A stretch of 64,000 nucleotides of DNA from Cymbidium sinense (GCA_021442155.1 CM038229.1:95574271-95638270); one strand, 5' to 3'; shown: positions 13,056 to 26,530, counted from the first letter of the stretch. Numbers and translations: made by a program. The notes: generated by a model from the letters alone, not told the origin.

Positions 13056-14600
13056 ACAACCGCTCTCATCGAAGCCATCGGATAAGTCTCTATCAAGTCG
13101 TGACAAACCAAGCTGTATCGGTGAACAAGCTAAAATCGATCTCACCAAGTGTGGTGCAAAGAAGAACATATTCGATCTATCTCAAAAGTAGATGAGGCTC
13201 TATGAATAACTATGGGATATCCTCGCCTAAAAGTATAGGCTCAAGCGGGGCAAATGCTCCAAGTAATGCTAAAAGGTAACATCACATCTATTCAATGAAT
13301 CAAATTATCTCAAGAACTTTATAAACTCTAGTCTGCTAAAGCTAATGAGATCCGCTCACCTCGTGAAATCTTGTTAGCTAATAGAACACTATGCATATAT
13401 ACCTCTCTATAATCAGAGCATAAAGATGCGAGCCAAGTAGCTATGAACCGCTAAAATAACTCCTCGTTCAAATCACATAGTTGGAGAAGTGTAAAGTAAA
13501 GAAGGCTGTATCCTCGATAAACTAAATTCGATACTCTAATCCAAAAGAATCATGTAGCAATACAAACTCCTCATATAAAGTGTGCTCACAAGAAAGTCAA
13601 TCCATGTACTCACGGGAAGTGTAGCATGTGACGCTAGGATACCACGGTATGAAGATCCGTGGTAGTGGCTCAAGATTAATATAAGCATGTTGCATGGCTA
13701 ATCTACCTCGTCGATCACCGTCACTTATCTATGAAATATCTCTTCTCAAAAGGAACACACTCCTCATAGCGGTGGTCGGATCTAGAAGGCGATACTATTT
13801 GTAAGTCCCAAAGTGTAATTGACTTCTCACCTATCCAACATGTGTTCCTATCCAAAACTCTACAACTCAGTAAAGCGGGAATGCCACTAAAGTCAAATAT
13901 AGACACATAAACTACAGGATATGCCGTCCGGTATCTCGTGCTCATAAAATACACCTAGCTTAATATAGCCACATGGAAGAGTAGAAATTTGACCTGGAGA
14001 ATCTCTAAGCAAGGTGCTTAACTATAGCGGCATGGCTAGATTGTTTAGCACAATGTTGTTAGAAGCGGTAAAACATCACAATATTCGGGACAGAATCTTG
14101 TACTATCGAGGATTGTAGTCCCACATTTTAGCTTAATAGTAGCCACCCACAAGGATCCTCGGAAGCAATAGAGTTTAAAAATATAGTGAAGCATAGAGGA
14201 GCGTGCAAAGAAACCTAGTAAAATCACATCCTCTCAACATATGTGCTACTCAATCCTATCAGCGATCGATATCCACGAGAATGTTCGTCAATCTCAACCA
14301 TAGCCTCCTCATTAGGCTCGGTAGATGATAGCTCATCGCCTTCTCAGTTGAACATTCCCCTGTCAAGTGATCGAGAAATAACACATAAGAATCAGTGACA
14401 GATAACAAAGCATAAATAAAAGAAAAAGTAGAGCTATACTAAGTAGTAAAAGAAGGGGAACACAAAAAGAGAGAAGAAAGTCAATAAGGTCAATCGACTT
14501 TCAACAAATATGACTCGCTTCATGCGTGAATCACATTTATTGGAGGGCATTTTTGACCTTCATATATACACCACATGGGTTGAATCGAGCTTTTGGTGAA
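13056..14600 (-). pseudogene. Decayed plant mobile domain (PMD) gene in the core of copy B
   Basis: This is the only part of copy B that is not inverted-repeat arm. On the minus strand, the open stretch 13954-13721 contains GEKSITLWDLQIV, then HRYEECVP, matching the pattern of transposon-borne plant mobile domain proteins (a W..GE.S..LWDL...GLP segment followed by YEE..P). Upstream minus-strand pieces (about 14340-14045) are open only in short shifted segments. PMD proteins are commonly carried by MULE and Ty3 transposons, and some were domesticated as nuclear silencing factors (MAIN/MAIL). Stops and frameshifts throughout mean no protein is expected. The family call is from memory of the motif pattern and is moderate. 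Confidence 0.45.
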
Positions 14601-17600
14601 TAAATTTCTTATTGGGAGTCGCCTTTCAAATTTATGGAGAAAAGAAAGAGGAGACCTTATAGAAATTTGTCTTAGTAAGATGCCACGTAGATCCGTAGAT
14701 GTACTTATTCGTGGTCGAGTATGTCATCAAGGTATAGTGTACTATCTTGAAAGATAGAATTCACTACCCTTTAATGGAACCAATCACCTCAACAAGGACT
14801 CCAAAGGACAATGGATCTACATATGTACCGAAATTCTTCCCTATTTTACATGAAAAAGTAAAGCGGTGTTTATTTTAAAGCTGGGTTCATTAAGTTTCTT
14901 ACAAGGGCAAACCCTCACGTTAATTACATCCTAAAGGGCGAGATCCTTTAGGAAAACTCTCGATTAAGGTAAATGATTGTTGTCTCTAAAGATTTCAATA
15001 AGAAAGACTATCAATCGATTGGTTTTATTTTGAAGATCAAATAGGATTGATCAAAAGAGTGAGTTATTATCGAAGCCAAAATGGGAATAAGTATGAGATG
15101 CTCACGATGCTAGAAAACCTAGTGAGCATCTCAAACTATCCTAAAATTAGGCTTTACATTTTGGAAATTGATTTAATTTGTTTGAGTTGTATTTTCTATT
15201 AGAATTTTAGGACTTAAGATTCCTTAACACAAGATTAAGGAAATGCCTAGAGGTGAGGAATTATGCTTATGGCGTAAAGGAGAGAAGCAATATCAAAACT
15301 TAAATCTAAGGAGCTTTGGTGAGGGCCAAAAGCACAACTTAAATCTAAGGCAAAAATGAGTAATTAGTTTGTCTCCACAAGAGAGGACAAATCATCCTTG
15401 GACTTACCGTCAGGGGTGGCATCCAACTCCTCCTTTGATTTTAAATACATGTAGGCAGGTCTTTATGCTTATGCAAGATAGCTATTTTTATTTAGAGAGA
15501 GACTAAGTCACTCCCTAAAGAGACTAGATCATGTAAAGGGACATGCTTCAAATGTCCTAAATCTAATGCATTTCAAATTTCATCTTATTTCCATTTTTGG
15601 ACAATCAATTTAACTCAAGCTAATAGGCTTTTTTTATGACTGAGTAGATTGTTGTATTATCGATAGAAGTTTTAGGAGGTGAGTTTCCACCACGGTCCTC
15701 AAAGGTCACAGTTCTCGGCAAATATGGAAGCCTCAATCAAGAGTTAAATAAGATGAATTGGTGCATGATATTATAAAGAAATGCTCATCCAGTAGGAGTT
15801 GCTAATTCTTTTATCTTGATTTTAATCTTAAGTTTTAGGTGAGGTTATGAGTTATTTAGTTTTAGTTTGAATTGTTAAGTTGGGTAAAAGATTTATTTTT
15901 CCCTAAAAGCCTAATCCACATCCAAACCATACATAAAGCAAGGAAGAAACTACAAAAAGCATGCCACTTAATGCACAAGTAAAACAAACATCAGTTAATT
16001 TAAAAGTAGCATAAAAGAATAAATGGCCATTTATGGCAGCACCACCAAATCCAAAAATATCAAATTGGTAGCCGAGCTCTACCCTTAGACAACGGATTAC
16101 AAATAAATTGAATTATAATTTAAGTAAAGGAATTCATTATTATGGAGGTCTTCAAGCTTTATTCTTCTTTCTTCTTTCTTTCTTCTTCTTCTTTCTTCTT
16201 TTCTTCTTTGGATCTTCCTTTGGATGGTTGGATGGTAGATGCTCCAAGGCTTCACATGGTACATAAGATGGGATCTTATGACCAATGCTCATCCTAATCC
16301 CCATAACAAATCATTCCAAAATCCTAAATATACAAATTTTATATAAAAATGGAAAAGCATAAATCTAACTAATACTTGCAAAATAAAGGTTAGTCAAATC
16401 ATACCACGAAATTCCAAGCATGTATATTGGACTTATCACCCCACATGGGTGACTAAGTCCACCTCACCTATGGATTATGCAAAGGGTATATAAGCACCGC
16501 AAGCAAGAAGCATTTATTTTTTATTTATGATAGCGCCCTTTAACACAATCCTCTGAGAAAGAATAGTTAGACTAAGCCGTCTATCATTCATTCTAAAGCA
16601 TACACCCTAACATCCAGTCTAAAATATTCATCACAAAATAAAATACAACATCAAACCATGCACCAACCAACCTAAAGCTAGAAGTGGTGACTTGGGCTAA
16701 TGTGTATGCTTTGAAGGTTTGTGTGGTATGCTTAGCTTAGGACTTTAGGTTTGAATTTTCTAAGTGTGAAAGACATGTTCAACTTAGAGGAGGGTTTCAT
16801 TTAAGTTGTTTAAGTGTTTGGGTTATTTTATTTCATGTTTTAATTTGATTTGAGTGAAACTAATTAATTACTAAGTTATAAAGAGAGGGAAGAGAAGAGA
16901 ACTTCTCTTTCCTTCCCTAATCCATAGAAATTTCTAAGATAAGTTTACATTTTAATTTCATTTAGGTGAATATTTTGATTACATTTTTTAATTAATCCTA
17001 AACCTATTCAAAAGAAAGGCATTTTAAGATTAAAAAAAATGAATCAAAATTCACATAACACATTACTTCATTTCTTTCTCAACATATATAACATGCATAT
17101 GGATGGACCCTAAGCATATCAATACATGTAAATAAGAATAGTTAATATACTTTATGATGCATGCTAAGTAATCTATTTAAGAAAATTTAGAAGTTTTAGA
17201 TGCATAAATTTTCTTAAGTAGAAAAGATTTTCCTTATCCAAAATTTTGCATCGTGCATGAAAGTAAGAAAGGCATAAGTGAGTACAATGACATTGTAAAA
17301 AAGTGTAAGGTACAAGACCTACTTAGGGCTACTTAAAGCCTCACAACCTCGGGGTTGTCCAAACGATATACCACTTTCCTTAAGTAGTAACATGCATATA
17401 AAAGAAATGAAATGGAAAAGGAATATGCAAAAGTTATTTAATGGTTTCATTTTTGTTTATGCAAATTTTTCATGCAAGTGTAGGCAATCCTTCTTAAATG
17501 ATGGCATAGGGATAAGAATTAAGTAAGTGTTGGGTTCTTTTCAAATGAACCCAACATCTTACTAATCTTATTCAAAGCTATGCTAACATAAGAAAGAAAG

Positions 17601-18959
17601 GAAGGGCTACACTAAACATACTTTATAATTTTATCACATGCAAGCTTATAATTAAAATAAATGAATAGCACACTTTCAGATTTAATATTTCATTTATAGG
17701 ATTTGAAAATATTTTGGATTTAGTAGTGATAATAGCCACTCATATCTTACTTTAGCCAACACATGCACATTTGACATAAAGTAAACAATTTTATTTCAAA
17801 ATTTTAAAATATGGAATTATGAATGCATGAATCATATGGCATATAATTTAGCATGTTGGGAAAGATATAAAGTAATGAAAGCATTTAGATAAACTCACTT
17901 TACTTAAATCCTAAAGACATTCTTAAAGAATAAGAAAATTTAGAATAAATCTAAGTGAATTTTAAAATGATTTTTGTTTGTTTGAAGTTTGATTTTATTT
18001 TGAAAAGGTGAGATGAGTTTGTTGTTCCTAACCAATTCTCACATATGTTTTAAATTTTTTTAATTTTTAGATAATTAAATCTATTTTTAAATGTTGATTA
18101 GGTTAATGTATGAATTAAGTGGCTTAATTAACCCTTACCTACACCACCTTAGAAAAATTAACTAAGTAATTATGAGCTAATGAGATGACATAAAACCCAC
18201 AAGGTATTTAAATTTGTAATGTACCTAGTAATGAAAATGCCTAATCCAATTTGGCTCATAATTAAAAGTTAATTAAGCTAAGGGTTTTAGCTTAAGTACT
18301 TTTAAAGCACCCCTTCACACTTATGAAAGAAGTTTTAATTTCCATAATTAGACTTAGGCTATTAAACACCTAAGAATCTACCCAAGGTAGATAAATTAAG
18401 TTTTGAGATTTTTAGAATTGTTGAAAATTGTTTAAAAGGGTAATTAATTAACCCTTAATTAAGAAGGTATTAAGGAAAAAGGGGTTTAGAGAATAGCTTA
18501 GGGAAATGCCCCACAATTATTCCATAAAATCCCTACTCATTAGATCTAACCTTAATCAAACTTAATCCAAGGGAAAATCCACTAATCACACCTTAATTAC
18601 TCTTAATTACATGAAGAGGTAATTAGGGAATGAGCTAGCAATTTCCTAATTAAGGCCCCAATAAATCTCAAGAAAATTAGGGAGGCAAAGGTCATCCCCT
18701 AAAATGAATCCTAAGTTTGAGATTAATTGGTGACTTAATTGGGGAATAGTAGCTAATTATCATTCCCAAAGAAACCTAAATCTAGAAAAGAAGGAAATCA
18801 AAATACATTAAAATATTTTTAAAATATTCTAGATGGAATTATCTATCCATAGCATTTTTCCTTGTATTTTTTATTTTTCTTAAAGGAGTTATGATTTTTG
18901 AAGTTATCTAAATTAATCAAGAATTATAAATAATCCATAACTAATCCTAAGCTAATACC

Positions 18960-19100
18960 CACTCACGGCTGGCGTGTGGCGGCAATAAGCGCTTTACACA
19001 TCATGCGTGAGCCTTTCTTAACTTGTCAAGTCAAGGGAATAGCGATGCATGCTCTTTTATCCTTAGTCCGATCAATGATCGGATGAGAGGATACACCGCG
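18960..19100. other. CpG-bearing patch in the copy B right arm
   Basis: Counterpart of 8720-8835. It contains GGCTGGCGTGTGGCGG-like sequence near 18966, then AT-rich arm sequence again. Confidence 0.5.
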
Positions 19101-20225
19101 TTTTAAATCGATAAGGGATATATAAACATGTTTAATAATCTCATTCCATCTAAAATGCATGGATGGATGACGAGATGAGTTCTTTCACGAGGATGAATGT
19201 GAATCGTTCACAATCAAGGGAGATCCAAGCCCGATCCTTCATGAATTCATTCAAGACTCAACCCGTACCATCTAAATGACCAAAGCGACCAATCCAACGG
19301 TGGATTTTACATGAAATGGAAATTTTTTTCATAAAGGACCAAGACATCTTAGCCTAAGTGGTCAAAATTCACTAACCTCTGGAGGTGATCAGACTCGGGT
19401 CGATGAGGTAACTTCATCTAGTGGAGACAAAGCCCTTGAAGTTCTTAGGCCTTGAGGTTGAGTGTAGAGCTCTATGGACCAACTCCTCTTCACTCCCTTT
19501 GCGGCTTTGATTGAATTGATCTTCCCTTGCCTCTAGAACTCAATTAGATGCTTGGGCAAAATTGGTCCTTGGATGATGAGTGTAGAAGGAATTTAAGTGG
19601 GATCAAGTATAGAGGAACTTGAGAATTTAGTAGACCTCCCCTATTTTAAACTGCAAAATCAAGAATGGGAAATCAAAATCTTCTCTAGGAACCTTGAGGG
19701 AGCTCGTGAAGGTTGCTAACTCTCTAGGCTCAAATTGATCAAGTGGCAATGAAAATTTTAGTGGATTAGGGGAGTATATCTCCCCATGGCAATCGGATGA
19801 TGGGCTTGCCATTTTGATCCAATTGACACCATGGGATGGGTTGTTTGGGTTGTTATAGGTGTGCACATGGTGGGTTTGGCCGAGGAGTGGAGTGTTAACT
19901 CCCATGTGCATCCAATTGAGCTTTGGGGAGTTTGAAATTTCAATTTGGCCATGAGTGGTGGGTTTGGTTTGTGGGCCAAATGGGTTGACCCAAACCCATT
20001 GGATTGGGTGCACCACTCATCACTAGGTCCCCTTAAGGTTTTAGGAGAGCCTCAAGTGATTGTGATGAGTACATGACCAAAATATCCATGGGCTAGCCAA
20101 AATTTCTTCTATGGCCTAGGGGTATAATGGTCATTTTGCTATTTTTTTCAATTTGAGTATGTTTGGTATGTTGAGAAAATAGGTTTGGCCAAGTTGTAAG
20201 GGATTTAGAATCCATTTGATAGGGT

Positions 20226-20440
20226 TTGGCTCATGTTGACCCATTTAGGTCAAAATGGGTCAAGTTGACCAATAGGTCGAATTGGGTCAAACCAAGGGTT
20301 GGGTCAAGTTCATATGACCATTTGAAATATTTTGGTGCCTTTGGTTTGGTTCAATTTGGATTAGATTTGGTTTTGGCTTATATGACTCATTTAGGTCAAA
20401 TGGGTCAAGTTAGCCTAAGTGGATCAAATGGCTTGGTCAA
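20226..20440 (+). repeat. Shortened GGTCAA array, copy B right arm
   Basis: The same hexamer array as at 2750-3600 but only about a quarter as long. The sequence runs from the part equivalent to about 2945 straight to the part equivalent to about 3555. This points to an internal loss of about 0.6 kb between similar hexamers. Confidence 0.65.
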
Positions 20441-21827
20441 AGTTTGATTTGAAGTTGATTGATCTTGTATATGGACTTATGATTGACATATAAATCCATT
20501 TACAAGTGATTTGAAGTCAAATGGGTTTTGATCCATTTGAAAATTTCATATTCAAAAGAAGAATATGAAGGAGTTTTGGGTTTGATTTTTTTTTTAGGTT
20601 TTCATTGAAGGATTGAGGTTTGGATTTATATATAAACTCATGATTGCAGGATTGATTAAACCATGAGAGAAAATCAAGAGTTTGGCTTGATTTGAATTGA
20701 GTTTGGCTAAGTTCAATATTTTGACTTGAAAGGCTTAGATTTGATTTTGATTTGATTTAAGTTTGATTTTTGGAATGGGTTTTGATTGTTTGAATTTATA
20801 TTTCATTTATATATGTGAATATAAATGAGAATATAATTGATTATGATAAAATTTCAAGAATTTGAAAGAGTTTAATCATGATTTAAGGTTAAATCCATTA
20901 AAGGGAATTTAAAGGATTTAATGGAATTTTAATTTGAAATTTAATTCTTAAGTTGGATTTGATTGATTTATATTTATATTTCATTTATATATGAGAATAT
21001 AAATGAGAATACAAACATATTTTGAGAAAATCCCATGAGTTTGAAGTGGTTTGATCAAAGTTTAGGTTAAATCCATTAATGAAAATTTAATGGATTTAAG
21101 GGAATTTTAAGCATTTTAATTTGGAATTTAATTTTTGCTTTGGATTTAATTGAGTTATATTTATATTTCATTTATATATGAGAATATAAATGAGGATATA
21201 AATGAGTTTTGAGAAAATCCCAAGGATTTGAATAAGTTTGATCAAAGTTTAGAGTTGATTTTGGCTAAGTCCTTTAATGGAAAATTAAAGAATTTAGGAA
21301 AATTTTCATGAATTGTTTTAAAATTTTGAATTTGATTTGATGGATTTGAGTTTATATTTCATTTATAAATGTGAATATAAATAAGAATATAAATGAATAA
21401 TGAGAAAATCTTAAAGGTTTGAGTAGGTTTAGATCATGATTTTGGCTAAGTCCTTAAGAAAGGGTTAAGGACTTAGGAAATTTGAACTTAGGAAATTTTG
21501 ATGGATTTTGGTTATGGGTTTCAATCATAGATTTCAATCATGGATTTCAATCATGGAATTGATTTGGAGTTTGAGAAAATCAAATAGAATTGATTTGAAG
21601 TTTGACTTGAAAGAAGGGAAGTGGGAAATGGTTTGCTAAAGGGTAGGAGATTTTTCTAACACCCAAAGCATAACTATTCCTATGACTAACTCTTCTAAAT
21701 CTTAGCTAGGGGAGAGTGTCCACCTAATCACTATATGTGTCTTAAGACTAAGGAACTCTTGAATTCTAAGAGAAATCCTAAGCCTAAGATGGAGGTCTTT
21801 GAGAGCTCATTCTAAAATGAGGTCAAC

Positions 21828-22270
21828 ACGCTTATAAGATGAATTGATCGACTTGGATGTTTGAGCACAAATTGGAGCAAAATATATCAAATATCACCAA
21901 AATTAGTTCAAGCGATCTCCGATCAACGAGCACGTCATTGTGTTCACAACATCGAAATTGGTCGAAATCAATATTGTACAATTTAATGATCAATTGATCA
22001 GCGATTGAGCTATTAATGTGCCAAAGCATATACCACCGTGAGCTACGATAATGCACAAACAACCTCCGTTCATAAATTTGATTATACCGTTAGTTTTAAA
22101 ACTTTGAAATCTATCAAATGAGACACTTAGTTGGACAAGTCTGCATGAATGTCGATGAGTGGTATCACATATTTTTAAGCTAAAATCTATCCAATTTAAC
22201 GTCGACTTGAATCAAATAGCCTCCGATTGCGAAATGAACGTGAGTTGCGTCGGAACATCATAATAACCTA

Positions 22271-22306
<36 letters not shown>

Positions 22307-22360
22307 AATGAAATTATTAACTAGTTAAACCCATTTATAACCAAAATCTCTGAACTAACT
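21828..22360. other. Unassigned sequence right of copy B, with an AT run
   Basis: No gene is recognised. Composition is more balanced than in the arm, with several CG dinucleotides, so this could be old transposon sequence into which B inserted. An (AT)n run of about 30 bp lies at 22270-22302. Minus-strand open frames here are short and lack recognisable motifs. Confidence 0.4.
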
Positions 22361-22910
22361 AAATCCCTCATCCGATCTCCTCTATCACTCGCCCACCTCC
22401 ATTTGGCGTCCCTCTCTTCACGTGGCTCCACGAAATGAAAGTCTCTTCTTCGGTTTGATCTCCCCTTCAATCAGCTCCAAGCGATCCTCCTCTTCACCCG
22501 TTCTGCTCGACTCTCCCCTTTCAATCATACCTTTCGCTCGCCTCCTCCTTCCTCCTCCTTCAAAATCGGGTTCCTCATGAAGCTCTTTTTTTCCTCTCAT
22601 CCAAGCCACATGCAAGTCGTGGGTTCTTGCTCCTTCCTCTTCCTCTCCTTCCTCTTTCCCTCATCCTTACTTGGCCAAAATTTCACTCTTTCCCTCCTCA
22701 TCCTCACTTGGTCTCCCTTCCCCCTCGATCCATTTCTAAAACAATAAGCATATCCTTCTTCCCAATTAAGCACACATCCACTGATTTTCATCCTTCTAAC
22801 CTTTTCTTTTGCACAAGAGGAACACCATCATCAGTGAGTTCTTCTCTTGGTTTCCGATCTCCTCTCTGTCTCCCTCAAACCAAAATAATTTATGAGTGTT
22901 ATGGTTGATG
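22361..22910. other. Pyrimidine-rich, gene-like segment of unknown identity
   Basis: The plus strand is strongly C+T rich (CTCCTCCTTCCTCCTCCTT near 22540), as in many plant 5' leaders. The plus-strand frame 22627-22908 and minus-strand frames across the same bases are low-complexity and mutually contradictory, with no domain I recognise. A leader of a lost gene or of a retroelement is possible. Confidence 0.25.
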
Positions 22911-25480
22911 ATGGGCTTTGGTGAATGTGCAATAGATTTGAGCTTGAATGTGTAAAAGGAGAAATATTATGTGTATAGATTGTATGCTATGTGTCTCTTT
23001 ACAGGTTTGAAGGTCTCATCATGCTCATCGTGGCGGAAGGCCACCAAAATCATTAGATTTGACCCCTTATCGGAATCGCCAAAATTCTGAAATTTTGGAC
23101 TTAAGCAAATTAAAATGAAAATCATCTCAACTTAAAATTAAATAAGAAATGCATAGTAAATACAACGATAAGCTTTAAATCAAAAAAAAAGATGGGGAAT
23201 ACTTAAAGAAAGTTTGAAAGAAATAAAATACTTACTAGAAATATAATTATATTTTCTCCCCTCTCGACTCCAAGGCAATACAACTTCTTAAACAAGTGGA
23301 ATGAAATGAAAGACCCCTCTTAGCCTTATTTATAGAGATTGAGGGAGTAATGAGGGACTCATTCTTATTAAAAAAAATTAAGTAACTCCTTAATAAAATG
23401 AGTATGTGTTCTCACAAATTTCTCAAACAAAAAGGAGGGAGAACTAAACAAGTTTTAAGTGAGATAGGGGAGTTAAATATTAAATTCATGAAGGAATTAT
23501 AACAAAACTTGAAGTCTAATCATTCACTAAATATGAAACTTGATGTAGAGTTAGGGATATTAGAGTTGATATTTTTTATATGAATAGAGCCTCTTATTGA
23601 ATACTCAAAGTATTAAATTCACAAACAAGTAATCATAAAAATAATTGAATAATTGAAAACTAGCTAACATCAAATGAAGTAAGAATCTCAATTAGACATT
23701 AAATTAAAGCATGAGAGAGCCTCTTGGAATGAAGACACACTCTTCAAATATACCTAAATAAATTGAAGAAAATCAAATAATTCATCGAGATTTTCCATGA
23801 GATTGAATGATTGCTAATAAGCATAAGCAATGAATCCTTGAAAAATGTTTGAAGTATATTCATCGCCTTATTAAATAGTCGAATTAGATCAAGGAGAAAT
23901 TAAGTATAGTTGGTGATGAATTTGAGAATTATCATAAGCAAGAGCCCATTGAATATTCAAAGACTAACCAACTTGGAATAAAAGAAAGCAATTAAATATT
24001 AATCCAATGGATCTAATAAGATATTAGATCAATTTACAACCTAAATCAAATGTCATGGTTTCACAACACATCGTATAAGCAAGCGATGTATTAATTAAGG
24101 CATTCTTAAATACACCCACATGGGCCCGACACTACACTAAATATTTAGATTCAAGTGTCTAAGGATCTTTGTCAGGTTGCTTCTCGATTTTGTCTTAGAC
24201 TGGGTCCGAGTTAACAAAACCTAATAATCCAATTATTATAAGAATTTTACTTATTAAAATATCGAAAAGCTAATGTTGTCATGTGATAGTAGATCTCCTC
24301 CTCATGAGCTAAATAGAGTTGACATGATCTAAAGTTCTCAAGCATATTTGATTCAATCAATTAACTACCCCAATGATGGTGTGTTGAATGTGATTTCAAC
24401 CGGAGGATACTTCCATCAAAATGTGATTTTAATTTCAAATCAAATTAACTTAAATTAAGTATCATTCTAAAAAGCGTTTAAATGAAATTGATCATTAAAA
24501 GCTTAAAGCAAAACTTCAATCTATCATTCTTGCAGAATCGTTGTTCAATGTGACAAATTAAGAAAACTCTAGTTCACAAAGGAGTCAATGTCTAATCAAG
24601 TGTTCTATTATGTTCACTCAATCAATCTCATGTCAAGGCACGTCGTCCTCTAACTACGTGGCTGTGGCAGCTCCATGATGATGTAGTTACTAAGAGTCCT
24701 TTGATCGGATAGCAATAAAGCTCTATTATATTACAATCGTAGTGGATGCTCCCAATGGCTCGCCTTTGAGTGAATCTTAGGGTATACTTGATAGGGAAAA
24801 AAAACCATCTATTAAGTAGACTTAAGCATGTCTCCTTAGACAAACCCCATCCCAGTCTTTAAGAATTTCTTGGACAACGTAACTCATGTATTGATAGGAT
24901 CCTTCTGGGGTCGACTACCTCCTCCTCGACTAAGTGGACTAGGGACCACGGCGATGGGATGACCATGGGATCTAGGGACGGGTATGCCATCATTCCCCAA
25001 CCATCCGCTTTAAGTTAAAATAATAAATTTCATAAATTCTAAGTTATAAAACTCTATATGTCGCTACTATACGTATAGCGATCTAACAACTAGCCTTAAT
25101 CGAAAGTTCTCTCTAATTGGGATAACAATTAACTAGCCATGCTTTATAGATGTAACCAGATCTAAAGTCTCGCAAAGTGAGAACCAAATCTTTGGATAGT
25201 GTTTTATCTACTATTTCATCTATCTTCAAAATTATACCGATATTTTAAATCATACTCTCTTCATTTACAGAGATCGATGGCAAATTTTTGGAGCCCACAC
25301 CTAATAGTCCTAAAAGTTGCTGGCTAATGGGCATATATCTTATCCTTGCCTTAAAGTGTATGACATAGGGAGTACTGAGTAATATGCTTTCGACTAATTT
25401 CAAAAGGGAAAAAAAAAAAAGCAATAAATATTTAGAATAATAATGAAATTGCAAATATAATATTAATAATAGTTATTATT
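22911..25480. other. Gene-free AT-rich stretch
   Basis: No convincing coding region, RNA gene or paired repeat seen. Open frames are short and ordinary for this composition. More balanced composition around 24630-25000 may be an eroded transposon, but I see no reverse transcriptase, integrase or transposase motif. Confidence 0.4.
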
Positions 25481-26129
25481 ATAATTATTATAATAATGAA
25501 ACATTTTCTTCTCACTCGTTAGAATAGTTAGTTCTGCAATCTACTTTGGCATTTGTATAGAATCACACGTAGTGTTATTTAGATTGTTCAGATATTTTAA
25601 ATTATTTTGTTCAAATTTATATATTATTTAGTTGATTCGATTATTTTAAATTATTTAATTTAATTTAATAAAAAATTCAATTGAATCGATCGAATCCACA
25701 CTCATAAAAAAATAGTCGGATCTAGAGGCTAATTTACTCACTATTATTATTTTATTAATTTACATTGACATTTAGGTACCTTAAATTAGCAACAGTGATT
25801 CACATAAATATTATTAAATTGTTATATATTTATATGTTTAATATTTAATTTTGGTTCTTATTTATAAAATATTAATAGTTTAATATCTCATCAAAAATTC
25901 ATTAATATTAACATTTTTAAAATAAAATATAACTTTTCAAATATATTTTATGATGTAATTATAATATTAAAGTATTATAAGTGCAAATATTAGAAATGTA
26001 ATAAAAATTTTATAGTATGTAAATCTCCCAATTAGCTAAAGGAATATAATTTGGAAACAATTAGGTCATGATATTTTTTATCATTTACACATATAGACAA
26101 TTTCGGGTGATTTTGATATGAGAAAAAAT

Positions 26130-26340
26130 ATCCGGTACTGGAAGAGGCGGCGAGGAGGATTGAGGAGGTGGCGGAGCTGGTAGATGGAAGGAGGAAGGAG
26201 GGCGGCGGCCGCTTTGGATAAGGCGTGGGTGAGGGAGGCGGACTGGCGCCGGAGTAGAGGAGATGGCGGTGATAAAAAAGGTCGACGAGCATTGGGGATT
26301 ATGCGCCGATTGCGATCACTCTGATCTAAGTCATTCGCTC
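26130..26340. other. GC-rich patch, possible coding remnant
   Basis: A roughly 200-bp island rich in GGAGG and GCGGC sits in very AT-rich DNA. The minus strand is open from 26292 to 26032 (86 codons, proline- and serine-rich). The plus strand also lacks stops over parts. Neither product resembles a family I know. It may be a gene fragment carried or left behind. Confidence 0.25.
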
Positions 26341-26530
26341 GTGCTACGATTTAATTTAAGGAAATATTAATATACATGATATTTAAAATATATAAAATTT
26401 AAAAGTTAAAATATAAATTTGATAAAAATATTTATAAGATTTCATCTTATTTCCTTACGCGAAGAGATTTTTTATTAATTTTTTATTATTTATCCTCTAA
26501 ATTCTATTCTTTTTACCATTTTAGTATAAT

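Larger units (their letters stand above)
5382..21827 (-). mobile_element. Copy B: about 16.4-kb foldback element with arms of 7 kb or more
   Basis: The left arm (5382 to about 13055) and the right arm (about 14600-21827) are imperfect reverse complements along nearly their whole length. Matching anchors are 5382 with 21827, 8740-8830 with 18960-19090, 9760-10030 with 17760-18000, and 12950-13055 with 14600-14700. Termini are GTTGACCTCA and TGAGGTCAAC. The strand given is that of the core PMD gene. I found no convincing target-site duplication. Mutator-like elements often carry PMD genes and long TIRs, but arms of this length would be extreme, so the class is inferred. Confidence 0.8.

Noticed and set aside
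19627..20016. 129-codon minus-strand open frame
   Set aside because: It lies in the B right arm beside the hexamer array, and its counterparts in other arms are broken. The peptide is a by-product of the repeat.
5382..21827. LTR retrotransposon with TG...CA ends
   Set aside because: Ends could be read as TGTTGACC...GGTCAACA, but the arms are inverted, not direct, and no primer-binding site, gag or pol motif was seen.
5370..21840. Target-site duplication of copy B
   Set aside because: The flanks (GAGGCTC left, ACGCTTA right) do not match convincingly at any length from 3 to 10 bp.
22627..22908. Signal-peptide-like leucine-rich plus-strand frame
   Set aside because: The leucine/serine/proline bias follows from a C+T-rich strand; it has no downstream exon or conserved motif.
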